Source: Pannonibacter sp. SL95 | GTDB taxonomy: Bacteria > Pseudomonadota > Alphaproteobacteria > Rhizobiales > Stappiaceae | Assembly (NCBI RefSeq): GCF_026672425.1 | Contig: NZ_JAPPRC010000006.1 | Coordinates: forward strand, 1,116,001 to 1,180,000 | Direction: 5' to 3' | DNA length: 64,000 bases | In this document: positions 18,564-27,670 of the stretch, one piece after another | Numbering within the stretch: position 1 is the stretch's first letter | Layout: each line of letters starts with the position of its first letter | Position numbers and translations under genes: made by a program | The notes under the pieces: model-generated | Databases searched by the model: none | What the model saw: only the letters and a program-made list of their open reading frames with translations | What the model was told of the DNA's origin: nothing

Positions 18564-19949
18564 ATGTCTTCGAACACCACACGATCAAATCTTACGCTGA
18601 TCGGCTCAGCCATCGGCTTTGTCGTCGTTCTCCTCGATGTCAGCGTCGTCAACGTCGCTCTCGATGCCTTTCGCAGTCGTTTTTCGACCAATGTCGCCGG
18701 ACTCGAATGGGTCGTTAACTCCTACACCTTGATCTTCGCAGCCTTGCTCCTGATGGCTGGCGCACTCGGCGACCGCTTCGGTGCCCGCAAGATCTTTCTC
18801 GCCGGCTTCATCCTGTTCACCCTGGCATCGGTCGCCTGTGGATTGGCGCCAACGCTGACAGCATTGATAGCGGCACGGATCGTTCAGGGCGCAGGGGCAG
18901 CACTGCTCGTTCCCAATTCGCTCTCGATCATCCAGCAGGCGTTTCCCGATCAGGAAGCACGCAGCCGCGCCGTAGGCTGGTGGGGAGCAGCGGGCGGTAT
19001 TGCGCTTGCAGCCGGGCCAGTCGCCGGAGGTTTCCTCGTCGAGCATTTCGGCTGGCGCAGCATCTTTCTCATCAACCTGCCGATCGGGTTGATCGGTTTG
19101 GCGATGACACTCCGCTTTGCTCGTCCAAGCCCCGCCAATCCGCAACGCGCGCTTGATATGTTGGGAACGGCAACAGCTACCATCGCGCTCTCTGCTCTGG
19201 CGATGGCGTTGATGGACGCCGGCCACCTCGGCTGGACTCACCCGAGAATTGTCACCGCGCTTCTGGTCGCGATCATCAGCGCGGCAGCATTTTTCGCGAT
19301 TGAGGCGAAGAAACCGGCGCCGATGCTGCCGCTATCCCTGTTCAAGACGCGAGCGTTCACGATTGCATCCGTCAGCGGCGTGCTCGTCAATTTCGCCTAC
19401 TACGGTCTGATCTTCGTGTTCAGCCTGTTTTTCCAGTGGCAGATGAACCTGTCTCCGCAAATGACGGGCCTCGCGTTCCTGCCCATGACGGTTGTTCTGA
19501 TGGTGATGAACATTCTCGCTGGCCGTCTCATCACGCGCCTGGGCGCCCGACGGCTGATGATTTTGGGGCAATCAGTTGCAGCGTTTGGATATCTGCTGCT
19601 CATTCCAGCTGTCTGGACAGACGCTTACGCGGCATTGATCGCGCCCATGCTCATCGCGGCAAGCGGCATCGCCTTGATGGTGCCAACAATGACGAACCTC
19701 ACGCTGTCGTCGGTGGAAGCCTCTCGCGCGGGCATTGCGTCGGGTGTGCTTAATACAGCCCGGCAAATCGGCGGAATGTTGGGGGTCGCGGTCTGCGGTT
19801 ATCTCGTTCGAGACAACACGCCGGCTGCATTTGCAGCGGGGATGTATCTGTCTCTCGTCAGCGCTGCCGGGCTTCTCCTATCGGGCGTCCTTCTGTCGTT
19901 CCTCGGGCTGAGTCCGAAACAAGCGCCCAACCGGATCTCCAGCCGGTAG
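18564..19949 (+). CDS. MFS drug exporter, DHA2 (EmrB/QacA) type
   Basis: A 461-residue inner-membrane proton antiporter of the 14-helix drug:H+ antiporter branch. Diagnostic pieces are VVLLDVSVVNVALDAF in helix 1, GALGDRFGARKIF in the helix 2-3 loop, ARIVQGAGAALLVPNSLS in helix 4 and the antiporter motif GGIALAAGPVAGGFL in helix 5. Substrates of relatives include dyes, antibiotics and quaternary ammonium compounds. ATG 18564 starts just before helix 1; the 16-residue upstream extension is not needed. It is probably controlled by the divergent LysR gene. It converges with the truncated LysR gene at its 3' end. Part of the inserted segment. Confidence 0.9.
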   Translation: MSSNTTRSNLTLIGSAIGFVVVLLDVSVVNVALDAFRSRFSTNVAGLEWVVNSYTLIFAALLLMAGALGDRFGARKIFLAGFILFTLASVACGLAPTLTALIAARIVQGAGAALLVPNSLSIIQQAFPDQEARSRAVGWWGAAGGIALAAGPVAGGFLVEHFGWRSIFLINLPIGLIGLAMTLRFARPSPANPQRALDMLGTATATIALSALAMALMDAGHLGWTHPRIVTALLVAIISAAAFFAIEAKKPAPMLPLSLFKTRAFTIASVSGVLVNFAYYGLIFVFSLFFQWQMNLSPQMTGLAFLPMTVVLMVMNILAGRLITRLGARRLMILGQSVAAFGYLLLIPAVWTDAYAALIAPMLIAASGIALMVPTMTNLTLSSVEASRAGIASGVLNTARQIGGMLGVAVCGYLVRDNTPAAFAAGMYLSLVSAAGLLLSGVLLSFLGLSPKQAPNRISSR

Positions 19950-20004
19950 GGAGATCACCGCCATGCGTCAGCGGTCCATGCGATCCATTGTTCAGGGGCG
20001 GATG

Positions 20005-20657
20005 TCAAACGCGAGGCTCGCCCGTCCTCAACAGGAAGTCCCGTACATAAACCACGCGCGGATGACGCAACGCCGGCTTGTTCCAGGCGAGATAGAGCGT
20101 GTTTTCCGGTGTCGCGCCCTGTGTCGGGAGCACGGCGAGTTGGCCGGCCTTGACTGCATCCGCGCAGAGATAGTCGGGCAGCACCGTCCAGCCTGCACCA
20201 GCCTTCGCCATTTCCAGCAGAAGGCGCAGGTCCGGCGCGGTTGCCGCTGCCTGCATCTCCGGAGTCTTGTCGAACACGCGCTGGAAGAACTCGCGCACCA
20301 GCGGCAGGGTCTCGCCATAGGCGATGCACGGCAGGCCGCACAGGAAGTCGGCCGTCACGCTTCTGGCCTTCGCCCGCTCGGCGAGGCTCGGGGCCGCCAC
20401 CGGCAGCAAGCGTTCACGCCCCAATTCCGCGAACCCATGCGCCTTGCCTTCGGGTGGCGAGGCTGTGACGGCCAGATCGGCATGGCCCTCGTCGAGCGCG
20501 GCATAGATGCGCGCGCGATCCCCGGTCTGGATGCGCAGCCGCAAGCCTTCGCCGGTCAGCGGCGCGAGCCTCGGCGCAATCCGCAGCGACAGGTATTCAG
20601 CGGGGCCGACGATATGCACCGTGCCGCTCAAGCGGGAAGAGCGCGCCTGCGCCGCGC
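20005..20657 (-). pseudogene. LysR-family regulator lacking its DNA-binding domain
   Basis: About 217 residues of a LysR effector-binding domain (LSGTVHIVGPAEYLSLRIAP, then LPCIAYGETLPLVREFFQ and AGAGWTVLPDYL) with its natural stop codon. The N-terminal helix-turn-helix, about 85 residues, is missing: at 20657/20658 the sequence switches to the middle of an IS110 transposase gene. The frame stays open into the antisense of the IS, giving a chimeric reading frame that is not a real gene. The truncation is the right edge of the inserted segment. Confidence 0.88.
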
Positions 20658-21083
20658 CCATCGACGCCGCCATCGAGGCGCTCGTCGACGCCTCGCCGCA
20701 GCCCGCCCGCCGGATCGAGGTCTGCTGCTCCCTGCCGGGCGTGGGCAAGCGCACCGCCATCACCCTCGCCGCAACCATGCCGGAACTGGGAACGATGGAC
20801 CGGCGCCAGGCCGCAAGCCTCGCCGGGGTCGCCCCTCATCCCAAGGACAGCGGAACCCTCAAGGGATATCGCCGGATGCATGGCGGACGCCCCACCGTCA
20901 AGCCGGCCCTCTTCATGGCCGCCTTGTCCGCAAGCCGCGCAAACGGGCCATTAAAAGAGGTCTATCAAAGGCTTATCAACAACGGGAAGAAGCCAATCCT
21001 CGCAATCTCCGCCCTCATGCGAAAGATCATCGTCATCCTGAACGTAAGGATCAGGCAAAACGCACAACAACAGAGTTGATGAC
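20658..21083 (+). mobile_element. IS110-family insertion sequence, copy B (3' fragment)
   Basis: Only the last 140 codons of the transposase (C-terminal Transposase_20 domain, from AAIEALVDASPQPARR) and the right end with its TGATGAC flank remain. The leader with the bridge RNA and the RuvC-like domain are absent, so this copy cannot move by itself. Two residues differ from copy A (QPAR for QLAR, GGRP for GGRS). Confidence 0.9.
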
Positions 21084-21107
21084 GGATGGTGAGGTCGTTG
21101 GAAGTGG

Positions 21108-21132
21108 CGAAGGGCCCCGGCGGGGCCCTTCG
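21108..21132 (-). terminator. Fumarase terminator
   Basis: Perfect 11-bp stem CGAAGGGCCCC with a 3-base loop, 29 bases after the stop of the intact fumarase gene on the minus strand. Confidence 0.75.
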
Positions 21133-21161
21133 AAATCAGCTGATCAGTTCAGGACTACACC

Positions 21162-22799
<1,638 letters not shown>

Positions 22800-23249
22800 C
22801 GGGGTCTCTTTCCTGGCGGCCGTGCTTCGTGATTGGAACGGCTCAAAACGGGATGGCCTTCTTTACGGCAAAATGGCCGGTCCCGCCAAGCGGGTCCGGC
22901 CTCGGGTCGCTAACAAACCTTTTCCCTGTCATCCCGGCCCAGCTGAGCGTCAGCGAAGCGCCGAGCCGAGGTGACATCTCGGCCGGGGGCATTCACCATG
23001 CAATGGCACGCATTTCCTGGAAGCGGGCCCTCCCTCCGTGCGCGCCCGGCCCGAGCAACATCCTCTCCGTGTCACCCCGGCCGAGCATCGCGAGAGCCGG
23101 GGCCAACTCGCTTCCAGAGCGATGCGGTAATTGCAGCAGCGTTGCGGCAGGCATCGCGCGCCATCTCCGCAGCCTGTGGTGCGACCCTGCCAGTCTCTGC
23201 TGCTCTGCGAACGAGTAGGCCCCGGGTCTCCGCTGCGCTCCGCCCGGGG
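22800..23249. repeat. Fumarase upstream region with REP-like palindromes
   Basis: About 450 bases without a gene. It holds a near-perfect stem-loop at 22875-22901 (GGCCGGTCCCGC arm, one mismatch) and scattered REP-like pieces such as GTCATCCCGGCC near 22929 and GCCGAGCCGAGGTGACAT. A 20-base motif at 22989-23008 recurs with one mismatch at 24436-24455, on the other side of IS copy C. The palindrome CCCGGG...CCCGGGG (23221-23249) is the insertion site of copy C. The fumarase promoter must lie in the first part. Confidence 0.6.
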
Positions 23250-24417
23250 TTGTTTGTTGTCCGTGGTGCTAGGGTAAAGGGGAAGCTGCGACCCTTAACC
23301 CGCAGCTTCAGCGTCAGGCGACCGTCCCGGGGTCGGGTTTTCACCCGCTGTCATCATGGCTCCCTGACGCTTCCCTTTTCCCGCTTGGAGAGTTGATTGG
23401 GCCTCTGGCTGACACCCACGCCCGCAAACAATCCGAAGCACGTCAAGGATAGCACGGCCATGCCCGCCCTGCAGCAGCCTCCCGCCCATGTCTGCGGCTT
23501 CGATGTCGCCAAGGACAGCATCACCGCCTTCGACACCGCCACCGGCCGTGTCACGACCTTCCCCAACCGCTCCGCCAGCATCCGCAAGGCGCTGACAGGC
23601 CTGTCGGCCGACTGCCTGTGCGTGTTGGAGCCGACCGGCGGCCACGAGCGCCTGCTGGTGGGCGAACTGACGGCAGCAGGCCTTGCCTGCCACCGGGCCG
23701 ATACCGTTAAGGTCAAGGCATTCAGCCGGTCCTTCGGCCGTCTTGCCAAGACAGACGCCATCGATGCCCAGGCTCTGGCCCGCTATGGCGAGGAGCGCTG
23801 GAAGACACTCGCCCTGTTCACGCCGGCCGATGAGACCCAGAGCACACTCGCCAGCCTCAATGCCCGCCGTCAGGAGCTTCTCGCCCTCAAGGTGGCCGAG
23901 CAGAACCGCTCAAAGATCCCCGGAGAGGGACCTGGCATCGCGATCATCCGCCGCTCCTGCCAGGTCATCCTGCGGGCGATCCTGCACGAGATCGAGGCCA
24001 TCGACGCCGCCATCGAGGCGCTCGTCGACGCCTCGCCGCAGCTCGCCCGCCGGATCGAGGTCTGCTGCTCCCTGCCGGGCGTGGGCAAGCGCACCGCCAT
24101 CACCCTCGCCGCAACCATGCCGGAACTGGGAACGATGGACCGGCGCCAGGCCGCAAGCCTCGCCGGGGTCGCCCCTCATCCCAAGGACAGCGGAACCCTC
24201 AAGGGATATCGCCGGATGCACGGCGGACGCTCCACCGTCAAGCCGGCCCTCTTCATGGCCGCCTTGTCCGCAAGCCGCGCAAACGGGCCATTAAAGGAGG
24301 TCTATCAAAGGCTTATCAACAACGGGAAGAAGCCAATCCTCGCAATCGCCGCCCTCATGCGAAAGATCATCGTCATCCTGAACGCAAGGATCAGGCACAA
24401 CGCACAACAACAGAGTT
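23250..24417 (+). mobile_element. IS110-family insertion sequence, copy C (complete)
   Basis: Same length (1,168 bp) and orientation as copy A at an offset of 7,897, with a handful of substitutions and no indels inside the element. It too lies between CCCGGGG(T) on the left and (T)GATGAC on the right, although the DNA beyond these bases is different from that around copy A. That common flank defines the target motif. Confidence 0.88.
23282..23442 (+). ncRNA. Putative IS110 bridge RNA, copy C
   Basis: Identical to the copy A leader through all guide and stem segments: 5' hairpin 23282-23309, left target guide 23326-23333, right target guide 23350-23356, left donor guide 23389-23395, right donor guide 23425-23431. 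Conservation of a non-coding leader in both copies agrees with function, though the copies are too similar for this to be a strong test. Confidence 0.72.
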
Positions 24418-24419
24418 GA
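23460..24419 (+). CDS. IS110-family transposase (RNA-guided recombinase), copy C
   Basis: 319 residues, nearly identical to copy A; differences seen are Phe for Val in TLALFTPADE, Ala for Ser in ILAIAALMRK, and NARIRHN for NVRIRQN at the C-terminus. The RuvC-like DEDD residues and the C-terminal Transposase_20 domain are intact, so it should be active. The start is ATG 23460 for the same reason as in copy A: the upstream TTG at 23397 lies in the bridge RNA donor loop. Confidence 0.9.
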   Translation: MPALQQPPAHVCGFDVAKDSITAFDTATGRVTTFPNRSASIRKALTGLSADCLCVLEPTGGHERLLVGELTAAGLACHRADTVKVKAFSRSFGRLAKTDAIDAQALARYGEERWKTLALFTPADETQSTLASLNARRQELLALKVAEQNRSKIPGEGPGIAIIRRSCQVILRAILHEIEAIDAAIEALVDASPQLARRIEVCCSLPGVGKRTAITLAATMPELGTMDRRQAASLAGVAPHPKDSGTLKGYRRMHGGRSTVKPALFMAALSASRANGPLKEVYQRLINNGKKPILAIAALMRKIIVILNARIRHNAQQQS

Positions 24420-24542
24420 TGACTCGGAGCAAGGTGCATTCACCACGCAATGGCATATGCCGCATATGAGCAACACCTCTCCGTTTCACCCTGGGCTCGC
24501 GCGACGCTTGGCCGGGGTGACATCGGCGGGGGCAAAAACGAA

Positions 24543-24578
24543 GCGAAGGCCGGTCCGACAAGCGGGCCCGGCCTTCGC
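24543..24578 (-). terminator. Terminator of the YceI-cytochrome b561 operon
   Basis: An 11-bp stem (GCGAAGGCCGG and complement) with a 14-base loop, 27 bases after the stop of the last gene of the operon, followed on the minus strand by CGTTTTTGCC. A standard rho-independent terminator. Confidence 0.85.
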
Positions 24579-24605
24579 TATTCGTCGCGGGGACACGGCG
24601 TGTTG

Positions 24606-25154
24606 TCAGCGGCTGGCCGTCAGGTCCAGCTTGATAGTGACATCGTCGCCAACGGTGGCCGGCGGGAAGCTGGCGCCGACGCCAAAGGCGGAGCGCTTGG
24701 CAGTGGCTGTGCCAACCGCGCGGGCGCTGTCGCCGGTGATGTCGAGGGTGAAATCGAGCGTCACCGGCTGGGACTGGCCACGCAGGGTCAGCGTGCCCTC
24801 CATCTGGTAGGCGTTGCCGCCCTTCGAGGTAACAGCACCCGAGGTGAAGGTCGCGGTCGGGAAGCTGGCCGCGGCGAGCCAGTCGGCCCCCGGGATCATC
24901 TCGACGAATTGCGGGTTCGCCGTGGCAATGCCGCCGGTCTCGATGGTGGCCTCGATCTTGGCATCAGCCGGATTGGCCGGATCGAAGCGGATTGCCGCCG
25001 TCCAGGTCTTGAAGGTTGCCTCGACGGGCTGGCCACCCTGGTCGACGGCAAAGCCCAGGGTGCTCTTGGCCGGATCGACTTTCCAGTCGGAGGCGAGGGC
25101 CGGCGTGGCGGTGAGCGCCACGGCAATGGCCGTCAGTTGCAGGAACTTGCGCAT
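24606..25154 (-). CDS. YceI-family periplasmic protein (second of operon)
   Basis: A 182-residue secreted protein: signal peptide at residues 1-21 (ending TPALA-S), then the YceI lipocalin-like barrel that binds isoprenoid/quinone-like lipids in its relatives. Typical pieces are WKVDPAKSTLGFAV near the start, ASFPTATFTSGAV in the middle and AFGVGASFPPATVGDDVTIKL at the end. It is the last of three minus-strand genes, 26 bases after cytochrome b561. Compared with its paralog at 25857 it has no SHSNLSF-type histidine motif but keeps the fold signature. Confidence 0.9.
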   Translation of the reverse strand: MRKFLQLTAIAVALTATPALASDWKVDPAKSTLGFAVDQGGQPVEATFKTWTAAIRFDPANPADAKIEATIETGGIATANPQFVEMIPGADWLAAASFPTATFTSGAVTSKGGNAYQMEGTLTLRGQSQPVTLDFTLDITGDSARAVGTATAKRSAFGVGASFPPATVGDDVTIKLDLTASR

Positions 25155-25180
25155 GAAATGGTCCTTTCGGAAAGAGGCGT

Positions 25181-25792
25181 TCAGCCAGCGGTGCCAGGGG
25201 TCTTCTGGGTCATTTCGCGGGCGGTGCGATCGGGACGCAGCATCCGCAGGAGGACGCCGTCACGCGCCAGGAAGTGGTGCTTCAGGGCAGCCCCGATATG
25301 GGCGACCAGCAGCAGGATCAGCAGCCAGGCAAACAGCTCGTGCAGGTCCTTGAACAGGGTCTCGGCCTCCGCCTTCGTGCCGAGTGCTTCGGGCACGGCC
25401 AGATGCGGCATGTGCACGGCGCCGAAGAGAATGGTCGGAATGTTCCAGGGCGAGGCCGAAACCATCAGCCAGCCGGTGAGGGGAATGGCAAAGAGCAGGC
25501 CATAGAGCCCGAGATGGCCCAGATGCGCGGCTGCCTTTTCCCACGTCGGCATGGTCGCCGGCAGGGCCGGGCTCGGGTTGGCAAGACGCCAGACGAGGCG
25601 CAGCACGGTCAGGGCCAGCACCACGAAGCCGATCGACTTGTGCAGCTGGAACAGGGCAAAGGTCGCCGGGTCGGTGAGGGGCAGCTGGTGCATGTACATG
25701 CCAAGGCCGATCATCCCGACGATCATGAGGGCCATGGACCAGTGGAAGGCGATGGCGATCCAGCCGTAGCCATTGGAACTGTTGCGCAGCAT
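25181..25792 (-). CDS. Cytochrome b561-family protein
   Basis: A 203-residue inner-membrane di-heme cytochrome of four hydrophobic helices. Putative heme-ligand histidines are in AIAFHWSMAL, LFQLHKSIGF, KDLHELFAW and LVAHIGAALKHHF. Such proteins pass electrons between the quinone pool and periplasmic partners. It lies between two YceI genes, a conserved pairing in proteobacteria: YceI proteins bind quinone-like lipids, so the three probably form one redox/lipid module. Some relatives respond to acid, osmotic or superoxide stress. Confidence 0.9.
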   Translation of the reverse strand: MLRNSSNGYGWIAIAFHWSMALMIVGMIGLGMYMHQLPLTDPATFALFQLHKSIGFVVLALTVLRLVWRLANPSPALPATMPTWEKAAAHLGHLGLYGLLFAIPLTGWLMVSASPWNIPTILFGAVHMPHLAVPEALGTKAEAETLFKDLHELFAWLLILLLVAHIGAALKHHFLARDGVLLRMLRPDRTAREMTQKTPGTAG

Positions 25793-25856
25793 GCAGGCTC
25801 TCCCGATAGGTGGGCCGGACGTGATGGGGACCGTCCGGCCCGGACGCGGTCAGTCC

Positions 25857-26435
25857 TTACTTGGCCGCCGCGAGCGTTTCCGCGTGAAGGGTGATGGTGA
25901 CGTCGTCGCCGACATAGGGAACATACATGTTCATGCCGTAGTCGGAACGCTTGATCGTGGTGGTTCCGGCAAAGCCGATCGCCGGCATCTTGGCCATCGG
26001 GTGTTCGCCCATGGTGGTCACGGTGACCTTCAGGGTTGCCGGCTTGGTGACGTCCTTGATGGTCAGGTCGCCAACGATCTCCAGCTCCTTGTCACCGGTC
26101 TTGGTGACCTTGGTGCTCTTGAAGGTTGCCTTCGGGAACTTGGCGACATCGAAGAAATCGGCGCTCTTCAGGTGCTTGTCGCGGTCAGCGAAGAAGGTGT
26201 CCAGCGTCGTGGTGTCGATGGTCAGCTCGATCGAGGAAGCTTCCGGCTTGTCGGCGTCGACAACCAGCTTGGCGTCCCAGCCACCGAAGCGGCCATCGGT
26301 GGTGGAGTAGCCGAGGTGATTGTAGGCGAAGGACAGGTTCGAGTGGCTCTTGTCGAACTCATAGGCAACCGGATCGGCGAGGGCCGGGGTGGCGAAGAGG
26401 GCGAGGGCGAGGGCAGAAACGGCAATGCGGGTCAT
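25857..26435 (-). CDS. YceI-family periplasmic protein (first of operon)
   Basis: A 192-residue secreted YceI protein: signal peptide of about 20 residues ending TPALA-D, then YEFDKSHSNLSFAYNHLG and FGGWDAKL, ADFFDVAKFPKATFKS and RSDYGMNMYVPYVGDDV, all classic YceI positions. It begins the three-gene operon, 64 bases upstream of cytochrome b561. The ATG at 26435 follows GGAGACC. The promoter region upstream contains several palindromes. Confidence 0.92.
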   Translation of the reverse strand: MTRIAVSALALALFATPALADPVAYEFDKSHSNLSFAYNHLGYSTTDGRFGGWDAKLVVDADKPEASSIELTIDTTTLDTFFADRDKHLKSADFFDVAKFPKATFKSTKVTKTGDKELEIVGDLTIKDVTKPATLKVTVTTMGEHPMAKMPAIGFAGTTTIKRSDYGMNMYVPYVGDDVTITLHAETLAAAK

Positions 26436-26486
26436 GTGAGGTCTCCGGAAGGGAGGAACAGGATGGCATCGAGGATGCCGACGCCT

Positions 26487-26545
26487 CTACATGTAGCCGA
26501 AATTGCGCAAGGCACAATTTGACGCGCTGTTCATCATGGATGAAC
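26487..26545. promoter_or_regulatory. Palindrome cluster upstream of the YceI operon
   Basis: Three dyads within 60 bases, 50-110 bases before the first YceI start: the 10-bp palindrome CTACATGTAG (26487-26496), AAATTG/CAATTT (26500-26520), and GTTCATC/GATGAAC around a 3-base centre (26529-26545). The last resembles a LysR-type site (TTCAT-N5-ATGAA). Which protein binds is unknown. The rest of the 410-base gap up to the glycerophosphodiesterase start shows nothing else I can name. Confidence 0.5.
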
Positions 26546-26845
26546 AATGATCCGAAGCATACCTAGGGACTGATTACGAAATCCGGCCAAATCTCAAGGC
26601 AACCTGCGGGGAAATACGCATCCTCAGCGGCACAGTTGATGGTCTGGCGGCTCCCGATCACGCGTTGATGCCACAAATGTGAGAGCGCGAATTGGTGCGC
26701 TGCACAAGCGAAAGTCGGGTGCAGGCGGGAGGCTTGTCATGAATCCATCAACGGACTGGTGCAGGAAAGAGAGGGGCGGGAAAACACGCTGAAACTGCGT
26801 GTAAGTAAATTTCAATCTATAATTGCTGCTGCGAAGGGCCGAGTT

Positions 26846-27565
26846 GTGAGGAAAGCTGTGCTGATCTGCCATCGGGGTCTTTCGCTCCGCGCTCCCGAAA
26901 ACACGCTGGCCGCGCTGGAAGCTGCAATTGCCTTTGGCGCCGATGTGGTCGAGTTCGACATCCAGACTAGCCGCGACGGCATACTCTATGTCATCCACGA
27001 CGAAACGCTCGACCGCACCACGAACGGCCGTGGCAAGGTCGCCGACATGACGTCTGCCGAGATCGACGCCCTCGACGCCGGGAGCTGGTTCAGTCAAGCG
27101 TTTGCTGGTGAGCGCGTGCCGCGCCTGTCTGTGTTCCTGGATGCCTGCAAGGGGCGCATCGGCACATATGCAGAGATCAAGGCGGCGGATCCCGCCCGGG
27201 TGCGAGACATGCTGGCTGCCCGCGGCATGCTGGACCGGGCCTGGTCCTTCTCCTTCAACGAGGACATCCGGGCCCAGATGCGTGCCCGGGTGCCGGATCT
27301 CAGGCGCATGGTCCTTTTTAAGCACACCGGTTCCGTCGAACGCGCGGTTGCGGCGGGCGCGCACATCCTTGAGTTCCATGAGGGCAATGTTACGCAGGAG
27401 CGCGTTGCCCAAGCCAGGGAGGCGGGGCTGGTGACGCAGATGTTTTATGCGGGAGACAGCGAAGCTGTGTTCGAAAACGCGCTGCGCTGCGGCATCGAAC
27501 AGATGAATATTGATGAGGCGGAGCTGTTCCGGTCGGTTGAAGCGCGGCTGATGGTACGCGCTTGA
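26846..27565 (+). CDS. Glycerophosphodiester phosphodiesterase
   Basis: A 239-residue TIM-barrel enzyme that splits glycerophosphodiesters, products of phospholipid turnover, into glycerol-3-phosphate and an alcohol. The GDPD signature is clear: ICHRGLSLRAPENTLAAL (catalytic His and Glu ligands), VVEFDIQTSRDG and VIHDETLDRTTNGRG. GTG 26846 was chosen because it starts right before the first beta strand and AAGGG lies about 9 bases upstream; an ATG 29 codons upstream has no domain support. There is no signal peptide, so it is probably cytoplasmic. Confidence 0.87.
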   Translation: MRKAVLICHRGLSLRAPENTLAALEAAIAFGADVVEFDIQTSRDGILYVIHDETLDRTTNGRGKVADMTSAEIDALDAGSWFSQAFAGERVPRLSVFLDACKGRIGTYAEIKAADPARVRDMLAARGMLDRAWSFSFNEDIRAQMRARVPDLRRMVLFKHTGSVERAVAAGAHILEFHEGNVTQERVAQAREAGLVTQMFYAGDSEAVFENALRCGIEQMNIDEAELFRSVEARLMVRA

Positions 27566-27670
27566 GACACGCATCGAGCCGCCGGTCACGCAAGACCGAC
27601 GGCGACCATGTCGAGTCAGAAGGTGAGGCGCGCAGTCACGCTCGACGCCCGCACTGGCACACTTCCTGGC

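Noticed and set aside
20005-20778. 258-codon minus-strand frame spanning the LysR/IS110 junction
   Set aside because: Its N-terminal part is only the antisense of the IS110 gene; no HTH domain. Treated as a truncated LysR pseudogene.
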